64,000 bases of DNA from Chitinophagaceae bacterium (GCA_019745155.1 JAIETM010000017.1:46039-110038); one strand, 5' to 3'. Shown: positions 1-8,510, numbered from the stretch's first letter. Numbers and translations are program-made. Notes: generated by a model from the sequence alone, not told the origin.

Positions 1-71
1 CGTGCTAATTACGCAACGCACGGCATGCTTACACTTACCGACACCAATGCTGTCAAAACCAGTACGACCCC
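1..71 (-). ncRNA. ssrA: tmRNA (ssrA), 5' portion, cut by the window edge
   Basis: Read on the minus strand from 71, the sequence opens GGGGTCGTACTGG and continues with GGTTTTGACAGC. This is the hallmark 5' tRNA-like domain of transfer-messenger RNA (GGGG..., then GG-TTC/TTT-GACAG), followed by GTAAG and GCATGCCGTGCG, as in other tmRNAs. tmRNA with SmpB rescues stalled ribosomes and tags the unfinished protein for degradation. The tag frame and the 3' acceptor half lie beyond position 1, so the tag peptide cannot be read. A TAnnTTTG -7 box lies 18 bases upstream. Recognition is by motif only; no covariance model was run. Confidence 0.82.
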
Positions 72-89
72 ATGGTTACGGAAGAACCG

Positions 90-97
90 CAAATATA
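90..97 (-). promoter_or_regulatory. -7 promoter box for tmRNA
   Basis: The minus strand reads TATATTTG, a perfect match to the Bacteroidota sigma-ABfr -7 consensus TAnnTTTG. It ends 18 bases before the tmRNA 5' end, which leaves room for a short leader removed by RNase P. No convincing -33 TTG is seen at the usual distance. Confidence 0.6.
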
Positions 98-121
98 CTG
101 TTTCTATTTCTGGGAAATTAG

Positions 122-514
122 TTACAAACGAAACTGCGTTGGATCCGCTAAGACCAACTTCACCAAATCAACCAATTCTTTGGTATTAAAGGGCTTAGTC
201 AAATAGGCATTGGCGCCATGCTCCATGCCCTTTTTGCGATCTATGACATCAGCTAAAGCTGTGAGGAATATAAAAGGTAGATTTTTGGTTGCAGGATAGT
301 TCCGCAACATCTTCAATAATCCATAGCCATCAATACCGGGCATCATCACATCACAAACCACCAAATCAGGTTGTTCTGCGATGGCTTGTATCAAGCCTTC
401 GTATCCAGAATTGGCACGAATACATTGAAAGCCGAATAATTCTAAAATGGACGTGATATTGTTCAGCAAAGGCAGTTCATCATCTACCACCAATATTCTT
501 ACTTGCTGACTCAT
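122..514 (-). CDS. Single-domain response regulator (CheY-like receiver)
   Basis: This 130-residue protein is one receiver domain with no output domain. Visible active-site residues are the acidic pair D11/D12, the phospho-acceptor D55 (in VVCDVMMPG), the switch T85 and K107 (in YLTKPF). It probably takes phosphate from the histidine kinase encoded just upstream and passes on the signal through protein contacts. Its ATG overlaps the kinase stop codon by four bases (ATGA), so translation is probably coupled. It is the last gene of a three-gene operon (LuxR-type regulator, kinase, receiver) and is followed by tmRNA on the same strand. The target is unknown. Confidence 0.9.
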   Translation of the reverse strand: MSQQVRILVVDDELPLLNNITSILELFGFQCIRANSGYEGLIQAIAEQPDLVVCDVMMPGIDGYGLLKMLRNYPATKNLPFIFLTALADVIDRKKGMEHGANAYLTKPFNTKELVDLVKLVLADPTQFRL

Positions 515-2409
515 GCAGGTAAATAAGGTATTTTGATCATGAACACAGCACCTTCCCCAGCCTTTCTCTTCACCGCCACAAAGCCACCGTGCTGTTCAAT
601 AAAATATTTCACTACTACCAGACCAATACCTGTTCCGGGAATATTGCCTGTATTCTTACCGCGTGTAAACGAGGTAAATAATTCTTTGATATCGGTAGAC
701 AAAATACCAATACCATTATCTGCTACTGAAATAGTAAAATAAGTATTGCTATAACGAATATGTAATCTAGGTGCTGCTTTACCGGATGAATACTTGAACG
801 CATTCTCCACTACATTCTGCAAAGCATGGCGGAACATCTTTTTATCGATACCAATCTCGCGCAACAGACCTTTTGATTGAATACTCAACTGTCGGCCATC
901 CTTCCATGGCATATATCGCTCCCCTGCCAATTCTTTAATGAACTGCTCCAGCGAAACACGCTCAGGCCTGAAATCAATTTTGCCCGCTTCAATCTTACTC
1001 ACCATCAACAGATCATTCATAAAGGCAGTCATTTTCTCTACCTCATTGATGATTTGTTTGGTGTACACTTCCATATCTTCTTTCGGCCTGCCCGCTTGCA
1101 ACATCATCTGCATGATCTCAGCACCGGAAGAAATCACCGCCAGTGGTGTGCGCAATTCATGCGACACCATGTTGACGAAAGCAGATTTCAAGTCGTTTAA
1201 CTCCTTCTGCTTTTTCACCACCTCTAAGAGGTTTTCTTCCATATGCACTTGTTCCGTTATATCGTTCAATGTTGCCAAAATACCTTTTTGTTCTCCTTCG
1301 CGCATGCCCGGACTGATCTTATACTTATACCAGCGCTTGCGACCTGCTTTGTCTTTGATATCAATTCTGCCCTGTACATTTTCTGTAAAGCCGGATAGCA
1401 CACTGAATACTTGGCGATAAAACTCATAGTTGCCTAAAGCAATCAAATCAAAAATGATTCCGTTACGCGCCTGCTCCAATGTTTTACCGAAGCTGCCACG
1501 CCATGCATCATTGATGAAATAGGTTTTGAGTTCACCATCTGCCATCAGCACAGCTTCATGCAAATTATCCAAGGTCTTCAGATAATGCTGATGCGCCATG
1601 GCCAGTTGCTGCTCTTGCTGTTTGCGAACCGTAATGTTCAGACCAAACATGAGCACCGACGCTACTTCTTCTGTTTCAGAGAGCAGAGGATAAAAAGTAC
1701 GTTCATAATAATGCTCGTTACCTTTTGCATCCTTGAGTACTTCTTCCCAACTCACTACTTCTTTTCGCTGTAATGCCTGTTGGAAATATTGGGCTCTTTG
1801 ATCTGCCAGTTCTTTCGGCTTGCCGCGGTATGCACAATACTCTGTATCGTTTTTACCAATAATCCATGCGCGCACGCCGGGATCCTGCACAGCAGATTGA
1901 TTGACAAACTCATAACGATGATCGGGCGAAAAAATTGCTATATCAGCCGGAATTACCGACAATACCTGCATGAATGCCTTGCGCTCAGACTTCAGGCTGT
2001 CTGCACCTTGGTGCAAGGGCGTTACATCCTGATATACCCAAATATGTGCACGTAGTTGTGCATTAGCGATGAAAGGATAATAATCCCGATGCAGGAAACG
2101 ACCATTCTTTAATTCTGTGGCTACACCTGTTTCAGCCTGCCCACTATGAATTGCATTTTCCACCCCACCAGTATATGCTTCCTGATGCTTACACTGCATA
2201 CCCATGAGCATGTGCAGGGTTTTGCCGTCGGCGCCTTGTAATTTGTCGGGACTAAAATCTGGCCCCAGTAAAGCACAAAAAGCGGGGTTCACGAACTCCG
2301 CTTTTCGATCAGCATTTTCTATAAAAATGGGATGATTTAGCAGACTAAGGAGAAACTGGTATTGTTCTCCTGATTGACCTGGTAAATATGTCTGCTCGTG
2401 GTTTACCAT
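511..2409 (-). CDS. Multi-PAS sensor histidine kinase
   Basis: A 632-residue kinase with no membrane segment, so probably cytoplasmic. Three PAS-like segments lie at roughly 20-130, 145-262 and 275-390. A HisKA domain follows, with the phospho-accepting H417 in SHELRTPLAV, and then a HATPase domain with an N-box (NVVENAFKYSS), a G1 box (VADNGIGI) and a G2 box (GTGIGLVVVK). It would autophosphorylate in response to a ligand or redox cue bound by the PAS domains; the cue cannot be read. It starts 12 bases after the LuxR-type regulator and overlaps the downstream receiver by four bases, so the three proteins probably form one phosphorelay. Confidence 0.92.
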   Translation of the reverse strand: MVNHEQTYLPGQSGEQYQFLLSLLNHPIFIENADRKAEFVNPAFCALLGPDFSPDKLQGADGKTLHMLMGMQCKHQEAYTGGVENAIHSGQAETGVATELKNGRFLHRDYYPFIANAQLRAHIWVYQDVTPLHQGADSLKSERKAFMQVLSVIPADIAIFSPDHRYEFVNQSAVQDPGVRAWIIGKNDTEYCAYRGKPKELADQRAQYFQQALQRKEVVSWEEVLKDAKGNEHYYERTFYPLLSETEEVASVLMFGLNITVRKQQEQQLAMAHQHYLKTLDNLHEAVLMADGELKTYFINDAWRGSFGKTLEQARNGIIFDLIALGNYEFYRQVFSVLSGFTENVQGRIDIKDKAGRKRWYKYKISPGMREGEQKGILATLNDITEQVHMEENLLEVVKKQKELNDLKSAFVNMVSHELRTPLAVISSGAEIMQMMLQAGRPKEDMEVYTKQIINEVEKMTAFMNDLLMVSKIEAGKIDFRPERVSLEQFIKELAGERYMPWKDGRQLSIQSKGLLREIGIDKKMFRHALQNVVENAFKYSSGKAAPRLHIRYSNTYFTISVADNGIGILSTDIKELFTSFTRGKNTGNIPGTGIGLVVVKYFIEQHGGFVAVKRKAGEGAVFMIKIPYLPA

Positions 2410-2421
2410 CCATGTGGTGGT

Positions 2422-3054
2422 TTAGCGTTTCAGCACTTTGGCAATGAGTTCCGATTTCGTTCGAACACCCATTTTTTGATAAATATTTTTCAAGTGATCG
2501 TTTACGGTGGTCACCGAAATGCCCAACACAAACGCGATCTCTTTATACGTTAAACCTTTCAGCAATTCGTTCACCACATCTTTCTCACGTGCTGTAAGGC
2601 CGTTCATCATGTCGTCTTCCTGTGTATCCTTTGGCTTCTGTATTCTTCTGAACAGTTTAGATGCCACCTGCGGTGCGATGAGGGCTCCGCCATTACGTAT
2701 GATGTTGATCTGATTCAAGAGCTCATCAATACGGAAAGGCTTCAGGATATACCCATTTGCACCACGCTGGATACAATCGAAGATCACATCCTCATCATCG
2801 TTTCCTGTCATCACCACCAAATGGGCTTCTGACCATATCTGACGGATATACGTAATCCCTTCCAAACCGGAAATACCGGGCAGACCGAGATCACAGAAAA
2901 CAATAAAAGGTTCCTGCAACTCATTTCTTCGTTCCAAAAACGCTTCTACGCTGTTGTACGAAAAAGTGATCACAAGATCCTTTTCCATTTTGATGAATCC
3001 TTCCAGGTTGAACCTTAACGAGGGGTCGTCTTCTATTATGCCTACTGTTATCAT
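2422..3054 (-). CDS. LuxR/NarL-family response regulator
   Basis: A 210-residue two-domain regulator. The N-terminal receiver has D9/D10, the phospho-acceptor D55 (in VFCDLGLPG), a TG switch and KPF. The C-terminal helix-turn-helix of the GerE/LuxR type spans about 145-205 (LTAREKDVVNELLKGLTYKEIA, cited here only as the start of the domain, with the recognition helix around VTTVNDHLKNIY). It is the DNA-binding output of the operon and is transcribed first, followed by its partner kinase and a lone receiver. The 309-base upstream region holds four copies of GGATATTG that could be its own binding sites (inference). Confidence 0.92.
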   Translation of the reverse strand: MITVGIIEDDPSLRFNLEGFIKMEKDLVITFSYNSVEAFLERRNELQEPFIVFCDLGLPGISGLEGITYIRQIWSEAHLVVMTGNDDEDVIFDCIQRGANGYILKPFRIDELLNQINIIRNGGALIAPQVASKLFRRIQKPKDTQEDDMMNGLTAREKDVVNELLKGLTYKEIAFVLGISVTTVNDHLKNIYQKMGVRTKSELIAKVLKR

Positions 3055-3085
3055 ATATCGAATATAGATAAAGCAGGTGGTTCCA

Positions 3086-3286
3086 GGATATTGGTTTTAA
3101 AACGGGGGAACATTTTTCGGCCAACCCGGAAAGGATTCATCAGACCATTGAAGGTCGTTCTAAGGATATTGAACACATTGGATTCTAAGAACTGGTTTTT
3201 CAAAAGGATATTGGATTCCTTGTGACGGGCTTCCCCGGAAATTGGATTTTAAATGACGGCTTAGCCGTTTGGTTTCTTGGATATTG
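3086..3286. repeat. Four dispersed GGATATTG repeats in the regulator's upstream region
   Basis: The 309-base gap 3055-3363 has no credible gene. It holds GGATATTG at 3086-3093, 3164-3171, 3206-3213 and 3279-3286. Three copies are preceded by A/T-rich or TTCC/TCTT sequence, and TTGGATT/TTGGTTTT fragments lie between them. Spacings are 78, 42 and 73 bases. On the transcribed strand the motif is CAATATCC. The copies sit where the promoter and operators of the LuxR-type regulator should be, so they may be regulator-binding sites, or remnants of a degenerate repeat array. The rest of the gap is the rseP terminator. Confidence 0.55.
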
Positions 3287-3313
3287 ACAACACAAAAATG
3301 CCCGATATACGGG

Positions 3314-3340
3314 CAATAAAAAACCCCTCAAATGAGGGGT
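3314..3340 (-). terminator. Intrinsic terminator after rseP
   Basis: Positions 3323-3330 and 3333-3340 form a perfect 8-bp stem (ACCCCTCA/TGAGGGGT) with a 2-base gap. On the minus strand it is followed by TTTTTATT. It lies 24 bases past the rseP stop. A second small perfect stem, TGCCCG/CGGGCA (3299-3304 and 3310-3315), comes immediately after it. Confidence 0.8.
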
Positions 3341-3363
3341 GATGCTTTTATGTGCGAAAAAGG

Positions 3364-4713
3364 CTATTTCAATAAGCGCCAGAAATCCAATCCCAATGCG
3401 TAAGCCATCAGACCTAGCAGTAAGACCATACCTACCATCTGTGCATATTCCATGAACTTATCGCTTGGCTTTCTACCAGAAATCATTTCGATAATAGTGA
3501 AGAGTGCATGTCCCCCATCTAGTGCAGGAATAGGCAGAATATTCATGAAGGCCAGAATGATAGAGAAGATGGCCGTTAATGTCCAGAATCTTTCCCAATC
3601 CCACACACCAGGGAAAGTATTACCGATACTAATCACGCTACCCAAAGAATCGTTAGCACTTACTTTACCAGTGAAGATTTGCTTGATACCTGTTACATAG
3701 CGATCCAATGTTTCGAAGCAACGATTGAAACCTGCAGGAATGGATTCTGCAAAAGTGTAGGACTTGGTAACGGTTCCAAACATAGCTAATGGACTCTTCG
3801 CAAAGAAACCAACCGCTCCTTTGCTACTAACCAAGCTTCTTACTTCTACCGTATCAGCACCACGAATCACTGTTAAGGCAATGATAGAATCTGCATAAGG
3901 CTTTTTCGCTTGCAGAAACTCGTGGTAATATTGAACAGGCTTTGCATTTAATGCAATCAGGGTATCCCCTTTTTGCAATTTATCTTTTGTAAACACGGCT
4001 GTTTTGGAAACAGAATCAATGATGGTTGGATAACGCACACCCACAAAGCCCATCAGTTTGTTTTTATTCAGCTCTTTCAGAAATCCGTCAGGAATATTGA
4101 TGGTCTTGTTTTCACCGTTGCGGGAGATTGTTAATGTTTTCGCGTCTTTCAAAATCATCTCCGCTTCCAGTGTACCAAAATTTTCAACGGTCTTGCCATC
4201 TAAAGCTACAATTTGATCGCCATCCTGAATACCAATCTTTCTTGCCAATGAATCTGCATACACGCCATACTGTACATTCTTCATGGGCAGGTACTCTTCG
4301 CCCCATACCCACATGATACCAATGAATATCGCAATGGCTAATACCACGTTCACAAATACACCGCCCACCATGATGATGAGTCTTTGCCATGCTGGCTTGC
4401 TTCTGAATTCCCATGGCTCAGCAGGTTTGTTCAGCTGCTCTTTGTCCATGCTCTCATCAATCATACCAGCGATCTTCACATAGCCGCCGAAGGGAATCCA
4501 TCCCAGCCCATATTCTGTTTCGCCCTTTTTCTTTTTCCAAAGACTGAACCAAGGATCGAAGAATAGATAGAATTTTTCTACGCGGCATTTAAACCACTTA
4601 GCAGGCAGGTAGTGACCTAGCTCGTGCAGCACTACCAGAATAGAAAAAGATAAAATGAATTGTGCCGTTTTAATACCAATACTGGCCCAGTCAATAGCTA
4701 ATAACATCATCAT
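3364..4713 (-). CDS. rseP: RIP metalloprotease RseP (site-2 protease)
   Basis: A 449-residue inner-membrane zinc protease that cuts transmembrane substrates, classically anti-sigma factors, after a first cleavage. The zinc motif HELGH is at 30-34 in the first membrane segment, and the second metal motif is in ILPIPALDGGHALF near the C-terminus. Two PDZ-like stretches lie between them (around YGVYADSLARKIGIQDGD and DKLQKGDTLIAL). The start has three consecutive ATGs and I kept the outermost. It follows dxr by 10 bases, the dxr-rseP pairing seen in many bacteria, and ends at an intrinsic terminator. Confidence 0.95.
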   Translation of the reverse strand: MMMLLAIDWASIGIKTAQFILSFSILVVLHELGHYLPAKWFKCRVEKFYLFFDPWFSLWKKKKGETEYGLGWIPFGGYVKIAGMIDESMDKEQLNKPAEPWEFRSKPAWQRLIIMVGGVFVNVVLAIAIFIGIMWVWGEEYLPMKNVQYGVYADSLARKIGIQDGDQIVALDGKTVENFGTLEAEMILKDAKTLTISRNGENKTINIPDGFLKELNKNKLMGFVGVRYPTIIDSVSKTAVFTKDKLQKGDTLIALNAKPVQYYHEFLQAKKPYADSIIALTVIRGADTVEVRSLVSSKGAVGFFAKSPLAMFGTVTKSYTFAESIPAGFNRCFETLDRYVTGIKQIFTGKVSANDSLGSVISIGNTFPGVWDWERFWTLTAIFSIILAFMNILPIPALDGGHALFTIIEMISGRKPSDKFMEYAQMVGMVLLLGLMAYALGLDFWRLLK

Positions 4714-4723
4714 TACTGATCAA

Positions 4724-5881
4724 TTACATATGAATAAGTGAAGCCGCGAAACTTCTGGCTTCGCCATCGCTGTCGAAATATTCTTCCAACGTTGGCTTTT
4801 GTATAAAAGGAATTTTCTGCATGGTTTGTTCAACCACTTCTGTCATATCCAAGAAACCGATACGGTTACGCAGAAATGCATACACGGCAATTTCATTTGC
4901 TGCATTCAACACACAGGGCATATTACCACCTCTGTTAAGTGCATCCATCGCCAATGCCAGATTACGGAAGGTCTTGATATCCGGCTCTTCGAAAGTGAGC
5001 GTATTAGGCTTCTTGAAATCGTATCGAGGAAAATTATTGGCAATACGTTGCGGAAAAGCCATTGCATATTGAATAGGCAATTTCATATCGGGCAAACCCA
5101 TTTGTGCCTTGATGCTGCCATCTTCAAACTGTACCATACTGTGTATGATACTTTGCGGATGAATCATTACCTGAATTTGCTCTGGCTCCAGATTAAATAA
5201 CCATTTGGCTTCAATCATCTCTAAGCCTTTGTTCATCAGCGTAGCCGAATCAATGGTGATCTTCGCCCCCATACTCCAGTTAGGATGCTGCAATGCGTGG
5301 TCGCGCTTTACATTCACCAAGAAATTGGGTTTTTTGCCTAGGAAAGGACCACCACTAGCTGTTAGAATGACTTTCTCGATCTTATTTCTACCCTCACCTA
5401 CCAGACATTGAAAAATGGCAGAGTGCTCGCTATCTACAGGAATTACAGGCACTTTGTTTTTCAGTGCAGTTTCCATCACAATATCTCCCGCAACAACCAA
5501 TGTTTCTTTATTTGCTAAGCCGATGGCTTTACCTTTTTGTACAGCTTGCATGGTTGGTTTCAATCCTGCATAACCAACAATAGCTGCGAGCATCATATCG
5601 TAATCATCCATGGCCGCCGCCTCTTCTAGTGCTTTCTCTCCGGCCAATACTTTAGTATTGGTTGCAGCCAATGCATCTTTCACGCCTTGGTATTTTTTCT
5701 CGTCGCCAATCACCACTACCAAAGGTTTGAATTGAAGCGCCTGTTTAATCAGCAATTCATCATTACTCTGTGCAGTTAATATGGAAGCAGAGAAAAGATC
5801 GGGATTGGCGGCAATCACATCCAATGCTTGTGTGCCGATAGAACCTGTTGAGCCAAATATGGCAATACGTTTATGCGTCAT
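4724..5881 (-). CDS. dxr: 1-deoxy-D-xylulose 5-phosphate reductoisomerase
   Basis: A 385-residue enzyme of the methylerythritol phosphate route to isoprenoids. It converts DXP to MEP using NADPH and a divalent metal. The N-terminal Rossmann motif is IFGSTGSIGTQALDVI. Substrate and metal residues are in VIPVDSEHSAIFQ, LTASGGPF and the NKGLEMIEAKWLF region. Length is normal. It lies 10 bases before rseP and 56 bases after the GH3-family gene, so co-transcription is likely. A weak -7 candidate (TATCTTTA, 5915-5922) precedes it. Confidence 0.96.
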   Translation of the reverse strand: MTHKRIAIFGSTGSIGTQALDVIAANPDLFSASILTAQSNDELLIKQALQFKPLVVVIGDEKKYQGVKDALAATNTKVLAGEKALEEAAAMDDYDMMLAAIVGYAGLKPTMQAVQKGKAIGLANKETLVVAGDIVMETALKNKVPVIPVDSEHSAIFQCLVGEGRNKIEKVILTASGGPFLGKKPNFLVNVKRDHALQHPNWSMGAKITIDSATLMNKGLEMIEAKWLFNLEPEQIQVMIHPQSIIHSMVQFEDGSIKAQMGLPDMKLPIQYAMAFPQRIANNFPRYDFKKPNTLTFEEPDIKTFRNLALAMDALNRGGNMPCVLNAANEIAVYAFLRNRIGFLDMTEVVEQTMQKIPFIQKPTLEEYFDSDGEARSFAASLIHM

Positions 5882-5937
5882 TAGGGTTACGCTTGTTTCT
5901 TTTTACGAAGTGTGTAAAGATACAGGATGCATCTGCA

Positions 5938-7434
5938 CTATTGTATAAATGACTGAAGTGCATCGGCAATGTTTCTGTCGTTACTGAGGCGAGGCACTTT
6001 GTTCTGTCCCCCCAGCTTACCGATACTCTTCATATAGTCAATGAATCCGTTCTTTTTTAATGGTGAAATATGGAGCATGTCCAGAATATTACCCGTAATC
6101 AGGTCGTCATAATAGACATTCTTCTCACGCAAAGCTTGATCCAACGCCTTACGGAAAACTTCCATATCAGCCGGCATATGTTCAAACTCGATAAACCATT
6201 CATGATAACTCTGCCCCTTGGTTTGAGATATATTGGGCGCTACTGTAAATTCAGTAACGGTGGCACCAGTTGCTGCGCAAGCTTTCAGCATGGCAGCTTC
6301 TACTTCCTCACCAATTACGTGCTCGCCAAATGCAGAGATAAAATGTTTGATACGACCGCTCACAACCAAACGGTAAGGCTTAGTACTCACAAACTTCACC
6401 GTATCACCAATATTATATGCCCATAGTCCGGCATTGCTGCTGATGATGAGTGCATAGTTCACCCCTACTTCAACATCTTTTAGTTGTAAACGTGTTGGAT
6501 TTTCATTGAATATTTCTCCGGCAGGTACAAACTCAAAGAAGATACCCGAGTGGGTGTTGAGCAATAATCCCGGTTCTGTCTGACTATCCTGAAACGCAAA
6601 AAAACCTTCACTAGCTGGAAAGAGTTCGATGACATCCGGTTTTCTGCCAATGCTTTCAAATAGCTTGGCTTTGTATGGCTCGAAGTTTACGCCACCTTGC
6701 ACCATCACATTAAAATTGGGGAAGAGTTCGCCCACTTTCTTACCAGTTTTCTCCTGTAGACGGTCGAAATACATTTGCATCCAGGGTGGAATACCGCTGA
6801 TCAGTGTCATGTTCTTATCCGATGTTTCAGCGACAATTTTATCCAATTTGGTTTCCCAATCTTCAATGCAATTGGTTTCATAGCTCGGCAACTGGTTGGC
6901 ACGTAGATAAGCTGGAACATGGTGATTGACAATTCCACTAAGCCTACCGGTAGGAATACCGCCCACTCTTTCCAGTTCGGGCGAGCCGCTCAGAAAGATT
7001 AGTCGCCCACTGGCGAAATCATAATTACCGGTTTGCGCCATATAGCACAAAAGGGCATTTCTGGCCGTATTGATATGATTACCAATGGAATCCTTAGTAA
7101 TGGGTATGTATTTTACCCCGCTGGTGGTACCGCTGGTCTTGGCAAAATAGATGGGTTTACCCCGCCATAATATATTGTGACGGCCCTCTTTCACCATTTC
7201 TATATAAGGCTTGAACTGCTCGTAGTCGCGAATAGGCACATTTTTTACGAAATCAGCATAGGAACTGACGCCCGAAAATTGGTGATCTTTCCCAAAAGTG
7301 GTTGATTTTCCGACTTTTATGAGTTGCTTAAAGATGGATTCCTGGTCTTCAATCGCAGTATCCATCCCTTTTTTGATCTTATTATATATATATCCCGCAA
7401 ACGGCCTCGCTAGCAGGGATTTCAGGTTCATCAT
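5938..7434 (-). CDS. GH3-family acyl-adenylating enzyme
   Basis: A 498-residue protein of the GH3 auxin-responsive promoter family, which belongs to the ANL superfamily. Plant members adenylate a carboxylic acid and join it to an amino acid; the bacterial substrate is unknown. Visible ATP-binding motifs are YFAKTSGTTSG (P-loop-like), LFPASEGFFAFQ and YNIGDTVKF. There is no signal peptide or membrane segment. Two ATGs are adjacent at the start. A TAnnTTTG box lies 23 bases upstream. The genes downstream on the same strand are dxr and rseP, which gives no strong clue to the substrate. Confidence 0.88.
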   Translation of the reverse strand: MMNLKSLLARPFAGYIYNKIKKGMDTAIEDQESIFKQLIKVGKSTTFGKDHQFSGVSSYADFVKNVPIRDYEQFKPYIEMVKEGRHNILWRGKPIYFAKTSGTTSGVKYIPITKDSIGNHINTARNALLCYMAQTGNYDFASGRLIFLSGSPELERVGGIPTGRLSGIVNHHVPAYLRANQLPSYETNCIEDWETKLDKIVAETSDKNMTLISGIPPWMQMYFDRLQEKTGKKVGELFPNFNVMVQGGVNFEPYKAKLFESIGRKPDVIELFPASEGFFAFQDSQTEPGLLLNTHSGIFFEFVPAGEIFNENPTRLQLKDVEVGVNYALIISSNAGLWAYNIGDTVKFVSTKPYRLVVSGRIKHFISAFGEHVIGEEVEAAMLKACAATGATVTEFTVAPNISQTKGQSYHEWFIEFEHMPADMEVFRKALDQALREKNVYYDDLITGNILDMLHISPLKKNGFIDYMKSIGKLGGQNKVPRLSNDRNIADALQSFIQ

Positions 7435-7457
7435 GTTCAGCGCCGTTTAAAGTGGAA

Positions 7458-7465
7458 CAAATGTA
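7458..7465 (-). promoter_or_regulatory. -7 promoter box for the GH3-family gene
   Basis: The minus strand reads TACATTTG, a perfect TAnnTTTG, 23 bases before the ATG. A perfect 7-bp inverted repeat (AGCTGTT-GGAA-AACAGCT, 7474-7491) covers the place where the -33 element would be. It could be an operator, or only a hairpin. Confidence 0.55.
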
Positions 7466-7557
7466 ACAGGTTAAGCTGTTGGAAAACAGCTAAAAAAAAG
7501 CAATTTTGCCTTTTCTACGGACAAGCGGCAAAAGCCACAGGATTTGTTGAAAAATAG

Positions 7558-7589
7558 TTGCTGAATTCATTTGGATTTAGCTACCTTTG
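7558..7589 (+). promoter_or_regulatory. Promoter for rplU-rpmA
   Basis: A TTG (7558-7560) lies 21 bases from TACCTTTG (7582-7589), matching the Bacteroidota -33/-7 pattern. The rplU ATG is at 7612, so the leader is short. Confidence 0.6.
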
Positions 7590-7611
7590 TCGTCCTAATT
7601 TTTGGAATCGT

Positions 7612-7917
7612 ATGTTAGCAGTTGTAAAAATCGCAGGTCAGCAATTTAAGGTACAGGAAGGTCAAAACCTGTATGTTCCTCACCTGCAGGGCAAAACCGG
7701 TGACAAAGTAGCATTCAACGAAGTGCTGCTGGTAGATAATAACGGTACCGTTTCTGTGGGCAGTGCTGCTAAAGCAACTGTAACTGCAGAGATCGTTAAC
7801 GATCTGGTACAGGGTGACAAAGTGATCGCCTTTAAGATGAAAAGAAGAAAGGGCTTCCGCAAGAAGCGTGGTCACAGAACCCATTATACTCAAATCAAGA
7901 TTCAAAGCATTGCCTAA
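7612..7917 (+). CDS. rplU: 50S ribosomal protein L21
   Basis: A 101-residue ribosomal protein that binds 23S rRNA in the large subunit. The start was placed at MLAVVKIAGQQFKV, where L21 proteins begin. The open frame extends 18 codons further upstream, but that part overlaps the promoter and has no family similarity. The C-terminal KMKRRKGFRKKRGHR is the typical basic tail. It is followed after 37 bases by rpmA, the conserved L21-L27 pair. Confidence 0.97.
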   Translation: MLAVVKIAGQQFKVQEGQNLYVPHLQGKTGDKVAFNEVLLVDNNGTVSVGSAAKATVTAEIVNDLVQGDKVIAFKMKRRKGFRKKRGHRTHYTQIKIQSIA

Positions 7918-7954
7918 TTGCTCTGCTAGTATTAAACATTAAATCTTTTGCGTC

Positions 7955-8221
7955 ATGGCACACAAAAAAGGTGAAGGTAGTGTAAAGAACGGTCGCGACT
8001 CTCAAAGCAAGCGTCTCGGTGTTAAGATATATGGTGGTCAGCCTGCAGCTGCAGGTAATGTACTCGTTCGTCAGCGTGGTACACAGTATCATCCTGGTAA
8101 GAACGTAGGTGTGGGCAGAGACTTTACACTGTTCGCATTAGCAGACGGTGTTGTTGAATTCCGCAAGGGTCGCAACGACAAAACGACCGTTTCTGTTCAG
8201 CCCGTAGAAGCAACAGCTTAA
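7955..8221 (+). CDS. rpmA: 50S ribosomal protein L27
   Basis: An 88-residue protein with its N-terminus near the peptidyl-transferase centre. It begins [16 protein letters not shown], the normal mature L27 start, with no cleavable Firmicutes-type extension. The core motifs [12 protein letters not shown] and [14 protein letters not shown] are intact. It is co-transcribed with rplU. Confidence 0.97.
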   Translation: MAHKKGEGSVKNGRDSQSKRLGVKIYGGQPAAAGNVLVRQRGTQYHPGKNVGVGRDFTLFALADGVVEFRKGRNDKTTVSVQPVEATA

Positions 8222-8292
8222 AATTTTTTTTTGCGGATTGAAAAATGTTTTTATTTTTAATGCGTATTTACTAACCATTAAATCTAAAAAAC

Positions 8293-8484
8293 ATGGCAAC
8301 AGCAAAAAAAGCTGCTAAGAAAGCTGCTCCTAAGAAGGCTGCTAAGAAAGCCGCTCCTAAGAAAGCTGCTAAGAAAGCCGCTCCTAAGAAAGCTGCTAAG
8401 AAAGCCGCTCCTAAGAAGGCTGCTAAGAAAGCTGCTCCTAAGAAGGCTGCTAAGAAAGCCGCTAAGAAAGCTGCTAAGAAGTAA
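8293..8484 (+). CDS. Histone H1-like Ala/Lys/Pro-repeat protein
   Basis: A 63-residue protein built almost only of Ala, Lys and Pro. After MATAKK come five exact copies of the nine-residue unit AAKKAAPKK, then three AAKK units and a stop. It resembles the C-terminal tail of eukaryotic H1 and bacterial H1-like proteins (Hc2, AlgP-type tails). DNA binding and nucleoid compaction are likely from the charge pattern, but this is inferred. It lies between rpmA and the PolX-like gene and has its own intrinsic terminator at 8511. The antisense open frame over the same bases is a low-complexity mirror and was not called. Confidence 0.85.
   Translation: MATAKKAAKKAAPKKAAKKAAPKKAAKKAAPKKAAKKAAPKKAAKKAAPKKAAKKAAKKAAKK
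8311..8445 (+). repeat. Five in-frame 27-bp tandem repeats within the H1-like gene
   Basis: The 27-base unit encodes AAKKAAPKK and occurs five times with only synonymous changes (GCT/GCC, AAA/AAG). Three shorter AAKK units follow to 8481. Near-identical DNA copies make the locus prone to repeat-number change between strains. Confidence 0.9.
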
Positions 8485-8510
8485 TTCTTCTAAACAGTCG
8501 AATAATTTGA

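Noticed and set aside
1..187. Plus-strand open frames running in from the window edge
   Set aside because: They lie over the tmRNA 5' end and the C-terminal end of the receiver gene. The tmRNA motif on the other strand explains the sequence better.
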